From: Pseudomonas migulae NBRC 103157
Lineage (GTDB): Bacteria > Pseudomonadota > Gammaproteobacteria > Pseudomonadales > Pseudomonadaceae
DNA length: 64,000 nucleotides
Reading direction: 5' to 3'
Assembly (NCBI RefSeq): GCF_002091715.1
Contig: NZ_BDAG01000014.1
Coordinates: 1-64,000, forward strand
Under the pieces are notes generated by a model. That model had not been told where the DNA came from. It saw nothing but the letters and a program-made list of their open reading frames with translations, and did no database searches. The position numbers and the translations under genes are program-made. Below, in pieces: positions 8,474 to 19,275 of the stretch (position 1 is its first letter; each line of letters opens with the position of its first letter).

Positions 8474-10504
8474 GGCGCTCAGGGCCTTGCTGCCCTGGCT
8501 CAAGGTGTCCGCTGCCTGATTCACCGCCCGCGCGCCTTCGAGCAAGCGCACGGCGGCCTGGTCGACTTGCTGGATGTTGCCGCTGACTTCGTCGGCAGTG
8601 GTTGCTTGCTCATCGACCGCCGTGGCGATCTGCGCCAGGGTGTCGGTGACACTCTGCACGGCGCTGGCGATTTCCCCCAGTCGTTCGCCGAGGCCGGTGA
8701 CCGCTTGCGCATCGGATTGCGCCTGGCCGCAGGCGGCTTCCATCAGGCTCACGGCTTCATTCACCGTGTTACGCAAGCTGTCGACGGTGCCGGCGATCTG
8801 CGCGGTGGACGATTGGGTGCGTTGCGACAGGCTGCGCACTTCATCGGCGACCACCGCAAAGCCTCGACCCTGTTCACCGGCGCGAGCCGCTTCGATGGCG
8901 GCGTTGAGCGCCAGCAGGTTGGTTTGCTCGGCGACCCCGCGAATGGTGTCGACCACCAATTGAATCTGCTGGCCTTGTTCACTGACCCGCCCGAGTGCCG
9001 CCGCCGTGTCGTTCAAACGCTGGTTGAGCTGCTGAATACTCGCGGTGGTGCGTTGACTGTCGCGGCTGCTGTCGGCAGCAATGCGCTGGGTGTGCTGGGC
9101 GCTGCCGGAAGCCTGTTCGCAACTCTGGGCAACGCCTTGGGAGGTGGCGGCCAATTGCGTTGCGGCCGCGGCGATCTGACTGATCTGCAATTGCTGCGCT
9201 TCGACCTCGCCCAACGCACCACTGGAATGATGGTTGAGCGTGCGCACCGCGTTGCTCAGTTGCAGGGTTTCGTGATCGACCCCCAGCAGGCTGTTGCGCA
9301 GTTGCACCACGGCGACGTTGAGCGCGGTACTGATCGCGGCCAGTTCGTCGCGACCCTCAACTGGCACTTGCAGGCTCAGATTACCGTCGCGCAAGGCTTC
9401 GGCCAGCAGCGTGATGCCGCTGGCGCTGCGACGAATCGAAGCCTGCAAGCAGATAAACAGGTACAACGCGGCCAGCAGCAGGCAACCAAAGATCACCGCC
9501 ACCACAATGAACTGGCGGATCGCCGAGCCGTGGTAGTAATCCAGGCGTTGATCCAGCGAGACCAACGACTGCTGGCGCAGCGAAGCGAGGTCGGTGAGCA
9601 GGCTGTCGAGGCTGCGTTCGAACTCCTCGGGTTTGAGTTTGATGCTGCCGCCAAACACACCGTCATCAAGGACTTTCAGTTCGGCATCGAGGTGTTTGAG
9701 GCTGTCATGGTATTGCCCGGCCCAGGCCTGCAAGGCGCTGGGAAGGCGCGCTTCGAGCAGCGTGGCGGTTTTCACCAGCTGTTCACGGGCGTCGCCGATG
9801 CGGCTGCGCAGGTCGCGCAATTGCAGACGGCTTTGCAGCGTGAACTGACCGGACACCACGGACGCCTGGCCGACGCTGGCCAGACGGCCTACGCGTTCGA
9901 TCAGGTCCGGCGCGTGTTGCGTGGAGATCTGCGTCAGCAGGTAGGTTTCCAGCCACGGTGCGAGCGTCAGGCGATTGTCCATGGCGATCTGTTCGCGCAA
10001 GGCTTGCAGAGCGCTCAAGGCATTGGTGAAACGGTCGTAACCGTCCGGCCACCAGCCGACGCTGCTCAGGCTTTTCGAGTCGAGGCCATTGAGGGCGGTT
10101 TGCAGCGCCTGATAGCGGGCCAGTGTTTCGCCCTCGGCGCCTTCGGTTTGCAACGCGTTGCCAAGGTCCGCAGTGGCCTGGGCCACTGCCGGCTGAACCG
10201 CATCGAACGCGGCCATCGCCGCGAGAGTGGCGGGTGTCGGCTGCCGGTTGGTCTCGGTGGCGCGCCAGCGCGCGGCGCGGTCACGCTGGGCGGCGAGCAG
10301 GTTATCCAGCGCGTCCAGCGCGAGCAGTTGCCGGACCCCGGCACGCTCGCCGGAAATCAGGTTCAGTTTGGCGCGATAGTCCTGGCCGATCATCAGCAGG
10401 CTGCCCGCGAGTGGCAGGATAAACAGCAGAAACAACAGCTGAAACTTGCGGGCGAAGCCGAAACGCCCCAGCAACCCGATCCCCGGAGATAAAAAAGCCT
10501 GCAT
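8444..10504 (-). CDS. Methyl-accepting chemotaxis protein
   Basis: This 686-residue inner-membrane chemoreceptor has a first membrane segment at about 20-40 (FQLLFLLFILPLAGSLLMI). A long, mostly helical periplasmic domain of about 285 residues follows, then a second membrane segment (IRQFIVVAVIFGCLLLAALYL) near 330-352 and a HAMP domain. The cytoplasmic signalling hairpin tip includes [20 protein letters not shown]. There is no C-terminal CheR-binding pentapeptide. I chose the ATG at 10504 because AGAGGAGT lies before it; an ORF open farther upstream lacks coding character. The periplasmic domain resembles no small-ligand Cache type that I can name. The 3' end is part of the adjacent tandem array. 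Confidence 0.9.
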   Translation of the reverse strand: MQAFLSPGIGLLGRFGFARKFQLLFLLFILPLAGSLLMIGQDYRAKLNLISGERAGVRQLLALDALDNLLAAQRDRAARWRATETNRQPTPATLAAMAAFDAVQPAVAQATADLGNALQTEGAEGETLARYQALQTALNGLDSKSLSSVGWWPDGYDRFTNALSALQALREQIAMDNRLTLAPWLETYLLTQISTQHAPDLIERVGRLASVGQASVVSGQFTLQSRLQLRDLRSRIGDAREQLVKTATLLEARLPSALQAWAGQYHDSLKHLDAELKVLDDGVFGGSIKLKPEEFERSLDSLLTDLASLRQQSLVSLDQRLDYYHGSAIRQFIVVAVIFGCLLLAALYLFICLQASIRRSASGITLLAEALRDGNLSLQVPVEGRDELAAISTALNVAVVQLRNSLLGVDHETLQLSNAVRTLNHHSSGALGEVEAQQLQISQIAAAATQLAATSQGVAQSCEQASGSAQHTQRIAADSSRDSQRTTASIQQLNQRLNDTAAALGRVSEQGQQIQLVVDTIRGVAEQTNLLALNAAIEAARAGEQGRGFAVVADEVRSLSQRTQSSTAQIAGTVDSLRNTVNEAVSLMEAACGQAQSDAQAVTGLGERLGEIASAVQSVTDTLAQIATAVDEQATTADEVSGNIQQVDQAAVRLLEGARAVNQAADTLSQGSKALSANTGRFRLNV

Positions 10505-10944
10505 GCCCCATGACTCCTCTGGACACCACGCACCAATCGCGTGCGTCGAGGTCGTTGCGACCGCGACTCGTGCCCTTTTTAAAGGCCTCGAAAGTTCACC
10601 CTCGTCAGCTCTGTAGGCCGACTCTGTAGCGAAACTTCCCATTCTCGGTGTCCTTTGTAAGGCACCGCGTTGAAGAGGATAAAGGAGGCAAGATTCAGAC
10701 CATGGCGTTGCGCTATTACTGGGACTTGACTGTAGGAGCAAGCTTGCTCGCGTTGATTGAAAGAACGCCGAGGAGTGTCAGGCGCCCAGCAGCATCATTG
10801 ACGATCATCGCGAGCAAGCTCGCTACTGCAAGGAAGGGGGGGCATTTAGTTCGTTAGCTGGCTAAGGGGATGGCGCTGCTGCACTGAAAAATGGCACATT
10901 GACGCACCTGCCCGTGTGCACCCATCTGCTGTACGGAAATTCCC
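10505..10944. other. Intergenic region between divergent chemoreceptor and MFS genes
   Basis: These 440 bases hold the leader of the chemoreceptor gene (minus strand) and of the MFS gene (plus strand), with a REP pair at 10731-10831. A purine-rich stretch (gataaaggaggc) occurs near 10678 but no open frame after it looks coding. No further gene or RNA is recognised. Confidence 0.6.
10731..10831. repeat. REP pair, GTAGGAGCAAGCTTGCTCGCG type
   Basis: An arm TGTAGGAGCAAGCTTGCTCGCG and its diverged inverse (cgcgagcaagctcgctactgca) face each other about 55 bases apart. The core AGCAAGCTTGCT is itself palindromic, a variant of the other families in this window. Confidence 0.75.
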
Positions 10945-12162
10945 ATGGCTATCAGCAATGCCCAGACCGGCGCGACGCCGGCATCCGCGACTTCTCAAAG
11001 CAGCCCTCTGGTCATGCGCATCATCGGCGCCGTGGCGCTGGCGCATTTGATCAACGACCTGATTCAGTCGGTGCTGCCTTCGATCTATCCGATGCTCAAG
11101 GCCAGCTATGGCCTGACCTTCACTCAGGTCGGTCTGATCACCCTGACCTTCCAGCTGACCGCCTCGCTGTTGCAGCCGTGGGTCGGTTACCACACCGATC
11201 GTCATCCCAAACCCTGGCTGCTTCCGGCGGGGACGGTGTGCACGTTGATCGGCATTTTGATGATGTCGGTGGTCGGCACTTTTCCATTGATTCTGCTGGC
11301 GGCGGGGTTGATCGGCATTGGCTCGTCGACCTTTCACCCGGAAGCGTCCCGCGTGGCGCGGCTGGCATCGGGCGGGCGATTTGGCCTGGCGCAATCGACT
11401 TTCCAGGTCGGTGGTAACGCGGGCTCCGCTTTCGGTCCATTGCTGGCGGCGGCGATCATCATTCCGTTTGGTCAGGGGCATGTGGCGTGGTTTGGCTTGT
11501 TCGCGGTGTTTGCGCTGTTCGTGCTCTACCGGATCAGTCGCTGGTACGCCAATCACCTGAACCTGTTCAAGCTCAAGCAAGGTCAGGCTGCGACGCATGG
11601 TTTGTCGAAGGGCCGGGTCATCAGTGCGCTGGTGGTGCTCGGTTTGCTGGTGTTCTCCAAGTATTTCTACATGGCCAGTTTCACCAGCTACTTCACCTTC
11701 TACCTGATCGAGAAGTTCGACCTGTCGGTGGCCAGTTCGCAGCTGCATTTGTTCCTGTTCCTGGGCGCGGTGGCGGCGGGGACATTCTTCGGTGGGCCGA
11801 TCGGCGACAAGATCGGGCGTAAGGCAGTGATCTGGTTTTCAATCCTGGGCGTGGCGCCGTTCACGCTGATCCTGCCGCATGTTGATCTGTTCTGGACCAG
11901 CATTCTCAGTGTGGTGATCGGCTTCATCCTCGCCTCTGCGTTCTCGGCCATCGTGGTGTATGCGCAGGAATTGGTACCAGGAAATGTCGGGATGATTGCC
12001 GGGGTGTTCTTCGGGCTGATGTTTGGCTTCGGCGGGATTGGCGCGGCGTTGCTGGGGCATCTGGCGGATGTGCACGGCATTGAATACGTGTACTTCCTGT
12101 GTTCGTTCCTGCCGCTGCTGGGCGTGTTGGCGATCTTCCTGCCAAGAACCAAAAAGGCCTGA
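10945..12162 (+). CDS. fsr: MFS efflux transporter, fosmidomycin-resistance (Fsr) family
   Basis: This 405-residue inner-membrane transporter has about 12 hydrophobic segments. It has the Fsr-family start HLINDLIQSVLPSIYP and the conserved stretches TFHPEASRVAR and QSTFQVGGNAGSAFGPL. The G-x-x-x-D-R MFS loop after helix 2 appears as GYHTDRH, and a second copy as GDKIGRKA. Fsr proteins are proton-driven exporters first linked to fosmidomycin resistance in E. coli; the natural substrate here is unknown. The gene stands alone and ends before a REP pair and a terminator. Confidence 0.85.
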   Translation: MAISNAQTGATPASATSQSSPLVMRIIGAVALAHLINDLIQSVLPSIYPMLKASYGLTFTQVGLITLTFQLTASLLQPWVGYHTDRHPKPWLLPAGTVCTLIGILMMSVVGTFPLILLAAGLIGIGSSTFHPEASRVARLASGGRFGLAQSTFQVGGNAGSAFGPLLAAAIIIPFGQGHVAWFGLFAVFALFVLYRISRWYANHLNLFKLKQGQAATHGLSKGRVISALVVLGLLVFSKYFYMASFTSYFTFYLIEKFDLSVASSQLHLFLFLGAVAAGTFFGGPIGDKIGRKAVIWFSILGVAPFTLILPHVDLFWTSILSVVIGFILASAFSAIVVYAQELVPGNVGMIAGVFFGLMFGFGGIGAALLGHLADVHGIEYVYFLCSFLPLLGVLAIFLPRTKKA

Positions 12163-12178
12163 CTCAACACAAATCGAA

Positions 12179-12268
12179 TGTAGGAGCCGGCTTGCTGGCG
12201 ATTCAGGCCCCGCGGTTAATCAGACGAATCGCGTGATCGTTCATCGCCAGCAAGCCGGCTCCTACAGG
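12179..12268. repeat. REP pair, family A (GGAGCCGGCTTGCTGGCG)
   Basis: Two inverted arms (TGTAGGAGCCGGCTTGCTGG... and its complement) enclose about 44 bases in the convergent gap after fsr. The inner sequence (ccgcggttaatcag...cgcgtgatcgttc) resembles that of the tandem array units. Confidence 0.9.
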
Positions 12269-12294
12269 ATTGCGATGAACGAAATTTCAGGCAC

Positions 12295-12325
12295 AAAAAA
12301 GCCGCGTATCAAACGCGGCTTTTTT
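12295..12325. terminator. Bidirectional intrinsic terminator between fsr and ychF
   Basis: A 7-bp stem GCCGCGT/ACGCGGC with loop atcaa has six A before and six T after. It serves both convergent genes. Confidence 0.9.
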
Positions 12326-12351
12326 CTTGTGTGGCTGCTGCTTCCTGAAAA

Positions 12352-13452
12352 CTAGACGTTGAAACGGAAGTGCATCACGTCGCCGTCTTTAACGATGTAG
12401 TCCTTGCCTTCCAGGCGCCATTTACCGGCTTCTTTGGCACCGGCTTCGCCCTTGTACTGGATGAAGTCGTCGTAGGCGATGACTTCGGCGCGGATGAAGC
12501 CTTTTTCGAAGTCGGTGTGGATCACGCCAGCGGCTTGCGGTGCGGTGGCACCGACGCGGACGGTCCATGCGCGGACTTCTTCGACACCGGCGGTGAAGTA
12601 GGTCTGCAGGTGCAGCATTTCGTAGCCGGCGCGGATCACGCGGTTCAGGCCAGGCTCTTCGAGGCCAAGGGCTTCGAGGAACATGTCTTTTTCTTCGCCG
12701 TCTTCCAGCTCGGCGATTTCGGCTTCGATCTTGTTGCAGACAGGAACCACCATGGCGCCTTCTTCTTCGGCGATGGCTTTGACGATGTCCAGCAGCGGGT
12801 TGTTCTCGAAACCGTCTTCAGCAACGTTGGCGATGTACATGACCGGCTTGGTGGTCAGCAGGTGGAAGCCACGGATCACCGCCTTGTCGTCGGCCGCCAT
12901 GTTCTTCATCAGGGTGCGCGCTGGCTTGCCGAGGGTGAAGTGAGCGATCAATTGCTCCAGAAGGCCCTTCTGGACAACGGCGTCCTTGTCACCACCCTTG
13001 GCGTTACGGGCGACTTTCTGCAGTTGCTTCTCGCAGCTGTCGAGGTCGGCGAAGATCAGTTCCAGGTCGATGATTTCGATGTCGCGTTTCGGGTCGACGC
13101 TGTTGGAGACGTGAATCACGTTCTCGTCTTCGAAGCAGCGGACCACGTGAGCGATGGCATCGGTCTCACGGATGTTGGCGAGGAACTTGTTACCCAGGCC
13201 TTCACCTTTCGAAGCGCCGGCAACGAGGCCCGCGATGTCGACGAATTCCATGGTGGTCGGCAGGATGCGCTTTGGATTGACGATGGCCGCCAGGGCTTCC
13301 AGTCGTGGATCCGGCATCGGCACGATACCGGTGTTCGGTTCGATGGTGCAGAAGGGGAAGTTCTCGGCCGCGATCCCGGATTTGGTCAGGGCGTTGAACA
13401 GGGTGGACTTGCCGACGTTAGGCAGGCCGACGATGCCGCAATTGAATCCCAT
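12352..13452 (-). CDS. ychF: Redox-regulated ribosome-binding ATPase YchF
   Basis: This 366-residue OBG-family ATPase has the P-loop GLPNVGKST near residues 8-16, switch regions (including [18 protein letters not shown]), a coiled-coil insertion and a C-terminal TGS domain ending ...[10 protein letters not shown]. Members bind ribosomes and hydrolyse ATP rather than GTP. The ATG at 13452 gives the standard N-terminus [11 protein letters not shown]; an upstream in-frame extension is not conserved in the family. It follows pth on the same strand with a short gap, as in other pseudomonads. Confidence 0.96.
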   Translation of the reverse strand: MGFNCGIVGLPNVGKSTLFNALTKSGIAAENFPFCTIEPNTGIVPMPDPRLEALAAIVNPKRILPTTMEFVDIAGLVAGASKGEGLGNKFLANIRETDAIAHVVRCFEDENVIHVSNSVDPKRDIEIIDLELIFADLDSCEKQLQKVARNAKGGDKDAVVQKGLLEQLIAHFTLGKPARTLMKNMAADDKAVIRGFHLLTTKPVMYIANVAEDGFENNPLLDIVKAIAEEEGAMVVPVCNKIEAEIAELEDGEEKDMFLEALGLEEPGLNRVIRAGYEMLHLQTYFTAGVEEVRAWTVRVGATAPQAAGVIHTDFEKGFIRAEVIAYDDFIQYKGEAGAKEAGKWRLEGKDYIVKDGDVMHFRFNV

Positions 13453-13475
13453 GGTGTTTTCCCCGAGGAGTAGAG

Positions 13476-14060
13476 TCAGGCCTTCTGGCTGTGCAGGTTT
13501 TTCATCGCGCGGTTCCATTCCCCGGCGAGGATATCCGGCAGCACGCCGAGGGCAAAGTCGATGCTGGCATCGAGTTTTTCCTGTTCGGCGCGTGGCGCAC
13601 GACCCAGGACGAAATTTGAAACCATACTGGCTACGCCCGGGTGGCCAATGCCAAGCCGCAAGCGGTAGAAGGTATTCTGATTGCCCAGTTGCGCGATGAT
13701 GTCGCGCAATCCGTTGTGACCGCCATGGCCGCCGCCCTGTTTGAGTTTGGCAACGCCCGGAGGCAGGTCGAGTTCGTCGTGCGCCACGAGTATCTCTTCC
13801 GGCTTGATGCGAAAGAAGCCGGCAAGTGCCGCTACGGCCTGGCCGCTACGGTTCATGTACGTGGTGGGTATCAGCAGGCGAACATCCTGACCCTGATGCG
13901 AATAGCGTCCGGTCAGGCCGAAATATTTGCGATCCGCCACAAGGTTCACGCCTTGTGCGTTCGCGATGCGCTCAACAAAAAGGGCCCCTGCGTTATGCCG
14001 GGTCTGTTCGTATTCAGCGCCTGGATTTCCCAGGCCAACGATCAGTTTGATGGCAGTCAC
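13476..14060 (-). CDS. pth: Peptidyl-tRNA hydrolase
   Basis: This 194-residue enzyme releases peptides from prematurely dropped peptidyl-tRNAs. Conserved elements are [19 protein letters not shown] with the catalytic His, [10 protein letters not shown], and HDELDLPPG with the catalytic Asp. It uses a GTG start at 14060 with AAGGAAGG about 10 bases upstream; ATG codons farther up would add a non-homologous tail. It lies between rplY and ychF, the usual pseudomonad order. Confidence 0.95.
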   Translation of the reverse strand: MTAIKLIVGLGNPGAEYEQTRHNAGALFVERIANAQGVNLVADRKYFGLTGRYSHQGQDVRLLIPTTYMNRSGQAVAALAGFFRIKPEEILVAHDELDLPPGVAKLKQGGGHGGHNGLRDIIAQLGNQNTFYRLRLGIGHPGVASMVSNFVLGRAPRAEQEKLDASIDFALGVLPDILAGEWNRAMKNLHSQKA

Positions 14061-14232
14061 GATAGGGGCCCTTCCTTTTGGAGTGGTGGATAACATCGCC
14101 GCAATCCGGGTGTGCGGCGAAAGTGGACGACAAGTGCTCATTTACCATTATGTAAACTCCGCGTTCTCGCCCGCTTTCTCGCTACGTTCCAGTCCGCGAT
14201 GTTACCGGGTCACTCCGGCATCACAGAGTAAA

Positions 14233-14835
14233 TTACTCTGCTGCGCCTTCTTCAGTAGCTTCTGGAGCAACACGTGGAGCGTGGACGTTGGCAACAGCCT
14301 TGTCATCGCCGTGTGCCAGAGCAACAAACTCAACGCCTTTAGGGGCTTTGAGGTCGGACAGGTGAATGATCGAGCCGATTTCGGCGTTAGCCAGGTCGAC
14401 TTCGATGAATTCAGGCAGGTCTTTCGGCAGGCAGGTCACTTCGATTTCCGAAACAACGTGCGAAACTTCGCCGCCTTTCTTGATCGGAGCTTCTTCACCA
14501 ACAAAGTGTACAGGCACGATAGCGGTCAGTTTCTGGCCGGCTACAACGCGTACGAAGTCAGCGTGCATCACGTGGCCTTTGGCCGGGTGACGCTGCAGAG
14601 CCTTGATGATTACGTTTTGCTTGGTGCCGCCAACGTTCAGCTCGATGATGTGGCTGTAAGCCGCTTCGTTTTCGAGCAGTTTGGCAACTTCTTTGGCCAG
14701 CATGCTGATGGATTCAGGGGCTTTTTCGCCACCGTAAACTACAGCTGGTACCAGGCTTGCGAGACGACGCAGGCGGCGGCTCGCACCTTTCCCCAGGTCG
14801 GAACGCACTTCAGCATTCAGAGTAAATTCGTTCAT
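14233..14835 (-). CDS. rplY: 50S ribosomal protein L25 (long CTC form)
   Basis: This 200-residue 5S rRNA-binding protein of the large ribosomal subunit has an N-terminal L25 domain (about 1-90, starting [24 protein letters not shown]) and the extra C-terminal beta domain found in the CTC/TL5 form. The tail ends in an acidic, alanine-rich stretch. It is downstream of prs with a terminator-like hairpin between them, so it may also have its own promoter. Confidence 0.95.
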   Translation of the reverse strand: MNEFTLNAEVRSDLGKGASRRLRRLASLVPAVVYGGEKAPESISMLAKEVAKLLENEAAYSHIIELNVGGTKQNVIIKALQRHPAKGHVMHADFVRVVAGQKLTAIVPVHFVGEEAPIKKGGEVSHVVSEIEVTCLPKDLPEFIEVDLANAEIGSIIHLSDLKAPKGVEFVALAHGDDKAVANVHAPRVAPEATEEGAAE

Positions 14836-14900
14836 GTTGTATCTCCAAAATAACCACATTCGCCCCAGCGTTTGCGACCAGCGCTAAAGGCGATATGGGC

Positions 14901-14944
14901 AAAAAAGCCCCGCCCCGACAGGAATGCCGTGGCGGGGCGCTTTT
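14901..14944 (-). terminator. Intrinsic terminator or attenuator between prs and rplY
   Basis: On the minus strand the GC-rich hairpin (GCGCCCCGCC ... GGGGCGGGGC) is followed by six T, 32 bases after the prs stop. The stem has one bulge. It probably reduces read-through into rplY. Confidence 0.75.
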
Positions 14945-14976
14945 CGTCAACGAGATGTTCGAGAAGGGCAGGGCCC

Positions 14977-15918
14977 TTAACGGAACATCGCGCTGATCGA
15001 TTCTTCATTGCTGATGCGGCGGACCGCTTCGGCAACAACCGGTGCGATATCCAGTTGACGGATACGCGCACAGGCTTGTGCTGCAGCGGACAGCGGGATG
15101 GTGTTGGTCACCACCAGCTCGTCCAGCACGGAATTTTCAATGTTTTCGATCGCCCGACCCGACAGCACAGGGTGCGTGCAGTAGGCGAAAACCTTGGCAG
15201 CGCCATGCTCTTTCAAAGCCTTTGCCGCGTGGCACAGAGTGCCGGCGGTATCGACCATGTCATCGACCAGAATACAGGTACGCCCTTCGACATCACCGAT
15301 GATATGCATCACTTCAGAGTGATTGGCTTTCTCACGGCGTTTGTCGATGATCCCGAGGTCCACGCCCAGGGATTTGGCAACAGCACGTGCACGCACGACG
15401 CCACCAATGTCCGGGGACACGATCATCAGGTTTTCGAAGCGCTGATCTTCAATGTCATCCACCAATACTGGGGAGCCGTAGATGTTATCTACCGGAATAT
15501 CGAAGAAACCCTGGATCTGGTCAGCATGCAGATCAACCGTGAGAACACGGTCGATGCCGACTACGGTAAGCATGTCAGCAACGACTTTCGCGCTGATAGC
15601 CACACGTGCGGAACGCGGACGGCGATCCTGACGGGCATAACCAAAGTAAGGAATAACAGCAGTGATACGAGTAGCCGAGGAGCGGCGGAAGGCATCAGCC
15701 ATCACTACCAGTTCCATCAGGTTATCGTTGGTCGGAGCGCAAGTCGGCTGAATAATGAAGACGTCTTTACCGCGGACGTTTTCATTGATCTCGGCTGTAA
15801 TTTCGCCGTCGGAAAACTTACCGACAGAGATGTCACCGAGAGGGATATGCAGCTGACGTACAACACGCCGAGCCAGATCGGGGTTAGCGTTCCCCGTAAA
15901 GACCATCATCTTGGACAC
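14977..15918 (-). CDS. prs: Ribose-phosphate pyrophosphokinase (PRPP synthetase)
   Basis: This 313-residue enzyme makes PRPP from ribose 5-phosphate and ATP for nucleotide, His, Trp and NAD synthesis. The start [16 protein letters not shown], the ATP-loop region with YFGYARQDR, the metal-binding [11 protein letters not shown] and the PRPP loop [10 protein letters not shown] are all present. The reading frame opens with GTG (15918), giving the standard length. It is cotranscribed with tRNA-Gln and ispE upstream. PRPP also feeds upp and hpt elsewhere in the window. Confidence 0.96.
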   Translation of the reverse strand: MSKMMVFTGNANPDLARRVVRQLHIPLGDISVGKFSDGEITAEINENVRGKDVFIIQPTCAPTNDNLMELVVMADAFRRSSATRITAVIPYFGYARQDRRPRSARVAISAKVVADMLTVVGIDRVLTVDLHADQIQGFFDIPVDNIYGSPVLVDDIEDQRFENLMIVSPDIGGVVRARAVAKSLGVDLGIIDKRREKANHSEVMHIIGDVEGRTCILVDDMVDTAGTLCHAAKALKEHGAAKVFAYCTHPVLSGRAIENIENSVLDELVVTNTIPLSAAAQACARIRQLDIAPVVAEAVRRISNEESISAMFR

Positions 15919-15964
15919 GCGCAGTACCTAGAGGCTGAGGGTAACCTGGATGAGTATAGGAAAA

Positions 15965-16039
15965 TGGCAGGGGCGGCTGGATTCGAACCAACGCATGGCA
16001 GGATCAAAACCTGCTGCCTTACCGCTTGGCGACGCCCCT
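15965..16039 (-). tRNA. tRNA-Gln (TTG)
   Basis: This is a 75-base minus-strand tRNA with encoded CCA (15965-15967). It has acceptor AGGGGCG, D-arm GCCAAGCGGTAAGGC, anticodon loop TTTTGAT (TTG) and T-arm GGTTCGAATCC. It sits between ispE and prs, as in P. aeruginosa, so it is probably cut from the operon transcript. Confidence 0.95.
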
Positions 16040-16075
16040 GTATCTGTTGCAACGAGTACCCAGTACTCGGTTCCT

Positions 16076-16927
16076 TTAGAGCAGACTTTGCAGCTTGCGA
16101 TGCAACATCGAAACGTTGCTTCCTTTTGCTACAAACCCTGTAAGGGTCTCTGTAAGAAGGGCCGAGACTTTATCAGCTTCAGCTTTGCTTGGGAAGCCCC
16201 CAAACACACAACTTCCAGTTCCGGTGAGTTTTGCTTCGGTAAATTTACCTAACAAATTCAATGCGTTACGTACATCTGGATAACGCCTTGCTACCACCGG
16301 TAAGCAGTCATTTCGACTGTTTCCCTTGGGAACGGGGCGCACTTTAATGGGAGGAGAGTTACGTGTCAACAGTGGATCTGAAAAAATTTCTGCTGTACTT
16401 ACAGATACTTGCGGCACAAGCACGAGATACCACGGTTCTTCGGGGTCTACAGGGGTGAGTTTCTCCCCCACGCCCTCGGCAAAAGCGGCGTGTCCGCGCA
16501 CGAAAACCGGGACGTCCGCGCCCAGCGTCAGGCCCAGTGCGGCCAGCTGATCCTCGTTCCAGTCCAGTTGCCAGAGATGATTGAGGCCAAGCAAAGTCGT
16601 CGCGGCATTTGAACTGCCGCCACCGATGCCACCGCCCATGGGCAGAATTTTTTCGATCCAGATGTCGATACCGAGCGAACAACCGGATTGCTCCTGAAGT
16701 TTTTTCGCGGCTCGAACAATCAGATTGCTGTCGTGGGGAACGCCATCGAATTCAGTGTGCAGTCGGATCACACCGTCGTCGCGCACAGCGAAGGTGATTT
16801 CATCGCCGTAGTCGAGAAACTGAAAAATCGTCTGCAACTCGTGGTAACCGTCTTCGCGGCGGCCGAGGATGTGCAGCATCAGATTGAGTTTGGCAGGAGA
16901 GGGCAGCGTCAAGCGTGGGGCCGTCAT
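16076..16927 (-). CDS. ispE: 4-diphosphocytidyl-2-C-methyl-D-erythritol kinase
   Basis: This 283-residue GHMP kinase of the MEP isoprenoid pathway phosphorylates CDP-ME at the 2-OH. The substrate-side [21 protein letters not shown] (11-31) and the ATP loop [12 protein letters not shown] (96-107) are intact. It starts 1 base after the lolB stop, so the two are cotranslated. The order lolB-ispE-tRNA-Gln-prs is typical of gammaproteobacteria. Confidence 0.96.
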   Translation of the reverse strand: MTAPRLTLPSPAKLNLMLHILGRREDGYHELQTIFQFLDYGDEITFAVRDDGVIRLHTEFDGVPHDSNLIVRAAKKLQEQSGCSLGIDIWIEKILPMGGGIGGGSSNAATTLLGLNHLWQLDWNEDQLAALGLTLGADVPVFVRGHAAFAEGVGEKLTPVDPEEPWYLVLVPQVSVSTAEIFSDPLLTRNSPPIKVRPVPKGNSRNDCLPVVARRYPDVRNALNLLGKFTEAKLTGTGSCVFGGFPSKAEADKVSALLTETLTGFVAKGSNVSMLHRKLQSLL

Positions 16928-16928
16928 G

Positions 16929-17546
16929 TCATTGCCCCAGTTTGCGAGGTTGCCATTCCTTGATCACCAGCGTGACGTCAAGGTCGGTGCCATGCAGTTT
17001 GATCCGCTCGGGCAGCCAGAAGCCGTTTTGCTCGGCATAACTCAGGTATTCGACCTGCCAGCCATCCTGATCCAGATTGGCCAGGCGGCTGTCGGCATCC
17101 AGTGTCAGGCGGCTTTTGCTGTCCGGCGCCGGGAGCCCGCGGACCCACCAGGCCAGGTGCGACACCGGCAGCTTCCAGCCGAGCTGTTCTTCAAGCAGCA
17201 CTTCCGGCGTCGGCGCTTCATAGCGCCCCTGGTTGGCGACTTCCAGCGAAACATTTCCGGGGTGTCCGGTCAGGCGTGCGGCGCCGCGACCCAGAGGGCC
17301 CGACAGGCGAATATCGTAATACGACTGGCGCTGCAGCCAGAACAGCGTGCCGCTGCCCGAGTCTTTTGGCGCACGGATGCCGATCTTGCCGTTGATCTGC
17401 CAGCCATCGAGGCTGGTCAGTTGTTCTTTGTGAACGCGCCATAGACCGGCGTCGCCCTGGCCCTGAACCGATTCGCGGGCACCGAAGCCCGCGCAACCGG
17501 CGAGCAAGGCGATAAAACTGAAAACGATGAAGTGGCGCAAGAACAT
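16929..17546 (-). CDS. lolB: Outer-membrane lipoprotein receptor LolB
   Basis: This 205-residue lipoprotein accepts lipoproteins from periplasmic LolA and inserts them into the outer membrane. A lipoprotein signal with lipobox LLAGC puts the lipidated Cys at residue 18. The mature part has the family pattern [11 protein letters not shown]...SGTLFWLQ and [11 protein letters not shown]. It lies 4 bases after the TPR lipoprotein gene and 1 base before ispE. Confidence 0.95.
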   Translation of the reverse strand: MFLRHFIVFSFIALLAGCAGFGARESVQGQGDAGLWRVHKEQLTSLDGWQINGKIGIRAPKDSGSGTLFWLQRQSYYDIRLSGPLGRGAARLTGHPGNVSLEVANQGRYEAPTPEVLLEEQLGWKLPVSHLAWWVRGLPAPDSKSRLTLDADSRLANLDQDGWQVEYLSYAEQNGFWLPERIKLHGTDLDVTLVIKEWQPRKLGQ

Positions 17547-17550
17547 GATG

Positions 17551-19275
17551 TTAAAGAGTCTCTGATCCGGTCAGGCGCTTGATGGTGCCGCGCAGGATTG
17601 GGCTGTCGGGTTGTGCCTTGAGGAATTTGCCCCAGATCTGCTTGGCTTCCCGTTGCTTGCCGTTGGCCCATAGGACTTCACCCAGGTGAGCCGCGACTTC
17701 CTGATCCGGGAAGCGATCCAGTGCCTGGCGCAGATACCGCTCGGCTTCATCGAGATTGCCCAGGCGGAAATTCACCCAGCCGAGGCTGTCGAGTACCGCC
17801 GGGTCTTCCGGGGTGATCTGATGCGCCTGTTCGATAAGGGCCTTGGCTTCCGCGTAACGCGTCGTGCGGTCGGACAGGGTGTAGCCGAGGGCGTTGAGCG
17901 CCATCGCGTTGTCCGGGTCGCGCTTGATGATCAGGCGCAGGTCTTTTTCCATCTGCGCCAGGTCATTGCGCTTTTCCGCCTGCATGGCGCGGGTGTACAG
18001 CAGATTCAGATCGTCCGGGTATTGCTGCAAGGCTTTGTGCAGAACATTCCAGGCCTTGTCCGGCTGCTTGTTGGCGGACAGCGTTTCGGCTTCGATCAGA
18101 TACAACTGAATCGCGTAATCGGGCTGCTCATCGCGCTCGCTCGCCAGACGGCTTTGCGCTTCGGCGGTCTTGCCGTTGTTCATCAGGATATCGGCCTGAC
18201 GCAACTGCGCCGGCAGGTAATCGTTGCCCGGGCCGACCTGGGCATATTCGATCAATGCACCCTGGGGATCGTTGCGCTCTTCAGCGATGCGACCGAGGTT
18301 CAAGTGCGCCGAGTCGACATGGCTTTCCCGGGCAATCAGGTCTTCGAGGTAGCCCTTGGCTTCGTCCCAGGCCTTGGCCTCCAGGCACACCAGCGCCAGG
18401 GAATATCGCAGTTCGTCGTCTTCCGGGTATTGCTGAACCAGGCTCGAGAACTCGGCTTTGGCGTCGTCCATGCGGTCCTGTTCGACCAGCATGCGTGCGT
18501 AAGTCAGGCGCAGGCGTTTGTCGTCCGGGTACTTCTTGATGCTTTTTTGCAACAGCGGCAAGGCTTCATCGCCGCGATCGAGGGTCTGCAGCAGGCGTGC
18601 GCGCAGCAGAATCGGGGCGATTTCACCTTCGTCCGGCGGGTTGTCTTCCAGCAAGGCCAGTGCACCTTTGCTGTCGCCGTCCTGTTGCATCAACAAGGCC
18701 TTGCCGAAAAGCAGCTGGCTGTTTTGCGGATGGCGCTGCAGCAAACGGTCAAAACTCTTCATCAGGCCGTTGCGGGTTTCCTGGTCGGTATCGGCCGCGG
18801 ACAGGGCGAGGAAGTCGAAATGCGTGTCGCCCTTGCCTTGCAGGACTTTCTCCATATAGACCATGGAGTCGTCATAGCGCCCGGCGCGAGCCAGCTGTAC
18901 GGCTGCGGCCCGTTGCGCCTCGAGGTCGTTCGGGGCGTTTTTCGCCCAGATCAGCGCGGTGTCCAGGGCGGCCTGATCGGCGCCCAGGTACTCGGCGATG
19001 CGGAACGCCCGCTCGGAGATGCCCGGATCCTGGGTATTGATGGCCTGGGTCACGTAGTTGTCCAGCGCAATGTCGAATCGATTGCGTTGGCCAGCCAGTT
19101 CGGCGCTCAACAGACTGAAGATGGTTTCTTCACTGAATGAGCTGTAAACCTTGGGCTTTTCAGGGGCCGGGGTGCTGTCTTCGGCCGGCGGCGTACCGTC
19201 CGGTGAAACGGGTGCCATGACCTGGCAGCCGCTGAGGAAGACAAAAGCGAGGAGCAACGCGGAAGATCTATTCAT
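17551..19275 (-). CDS. TPR-repeat outer-membrane lipoprotein (PA4667-like)
   Basis: This 574-residue protein has a lipoprotein signal ([18 protein letters not shown], Cys17) followed by a proline-rich linker and at least a dozen helix pairs of the tetratricopeptide type from about 55 to 560 (for example [26 protein letters not shown] and [24 protein letters not shown]). TPR lipoproteins act as assembly scaffolds in the periplasm; no specific partner is known here. It is the first gene of the lolB-ispE-prs operon and is divergent from hemA, matching P. aeruginosa PA4667. Confidence 0.88.
   Translation of the reverse strand: MNRSSALLLAFVFLSGCQVMAPVSPDGTPPAEDSTPAPEKPKVYSSFSEETIFSLLSAELAGQRNRFDIALDNYVTQAINTQDPGISERAFRIAEYLGADQAALDTALIWAKNAPNDLEAQRAAAVQLARAGRYDDSMVYMEKVLQGKGDTHFDFLALSAADTDQETRNGLMKSFDRLLQRHPQNSQLLFGKALLMQQDGDSKGALALLEDNPPDEGEIAPILLRARLLQTLDRGDEALPLLQKSIKKYPDDKRLRLTYARMLVEQDRMDDAKAEFSSLVQQYPEDDELRYSLALVCLEAKAWDEAKGYLEDLIARESHVDSAHLNLGRIAEERNDPQGALIEYAQVGPGNDYLPAQLRQADILMNNGKTAEAQSRLASERDEQPDYAIQLYLIEAETLSANKQPDKAWNVLHKALQQYPDDLNLLYTRAMQAEKRNDLAQMEKDLRLIIKRDPDNAMALNALGYTLSDRTTRYAEAKALIEQAHQITPEDPAVLDSLGWVNFRLGNLDEAERYLRQALDRFPDQEVAAHLGEVLWANGKQREAKQIWGKFLKAQPDSPILRGTIKRLTGSETL

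Noticed and set aside
18595..19040. Arg/Pro-rich plus-strand frame inside the TPR gene
   Set aside because: Typical high-GC antisense frame without coding features.
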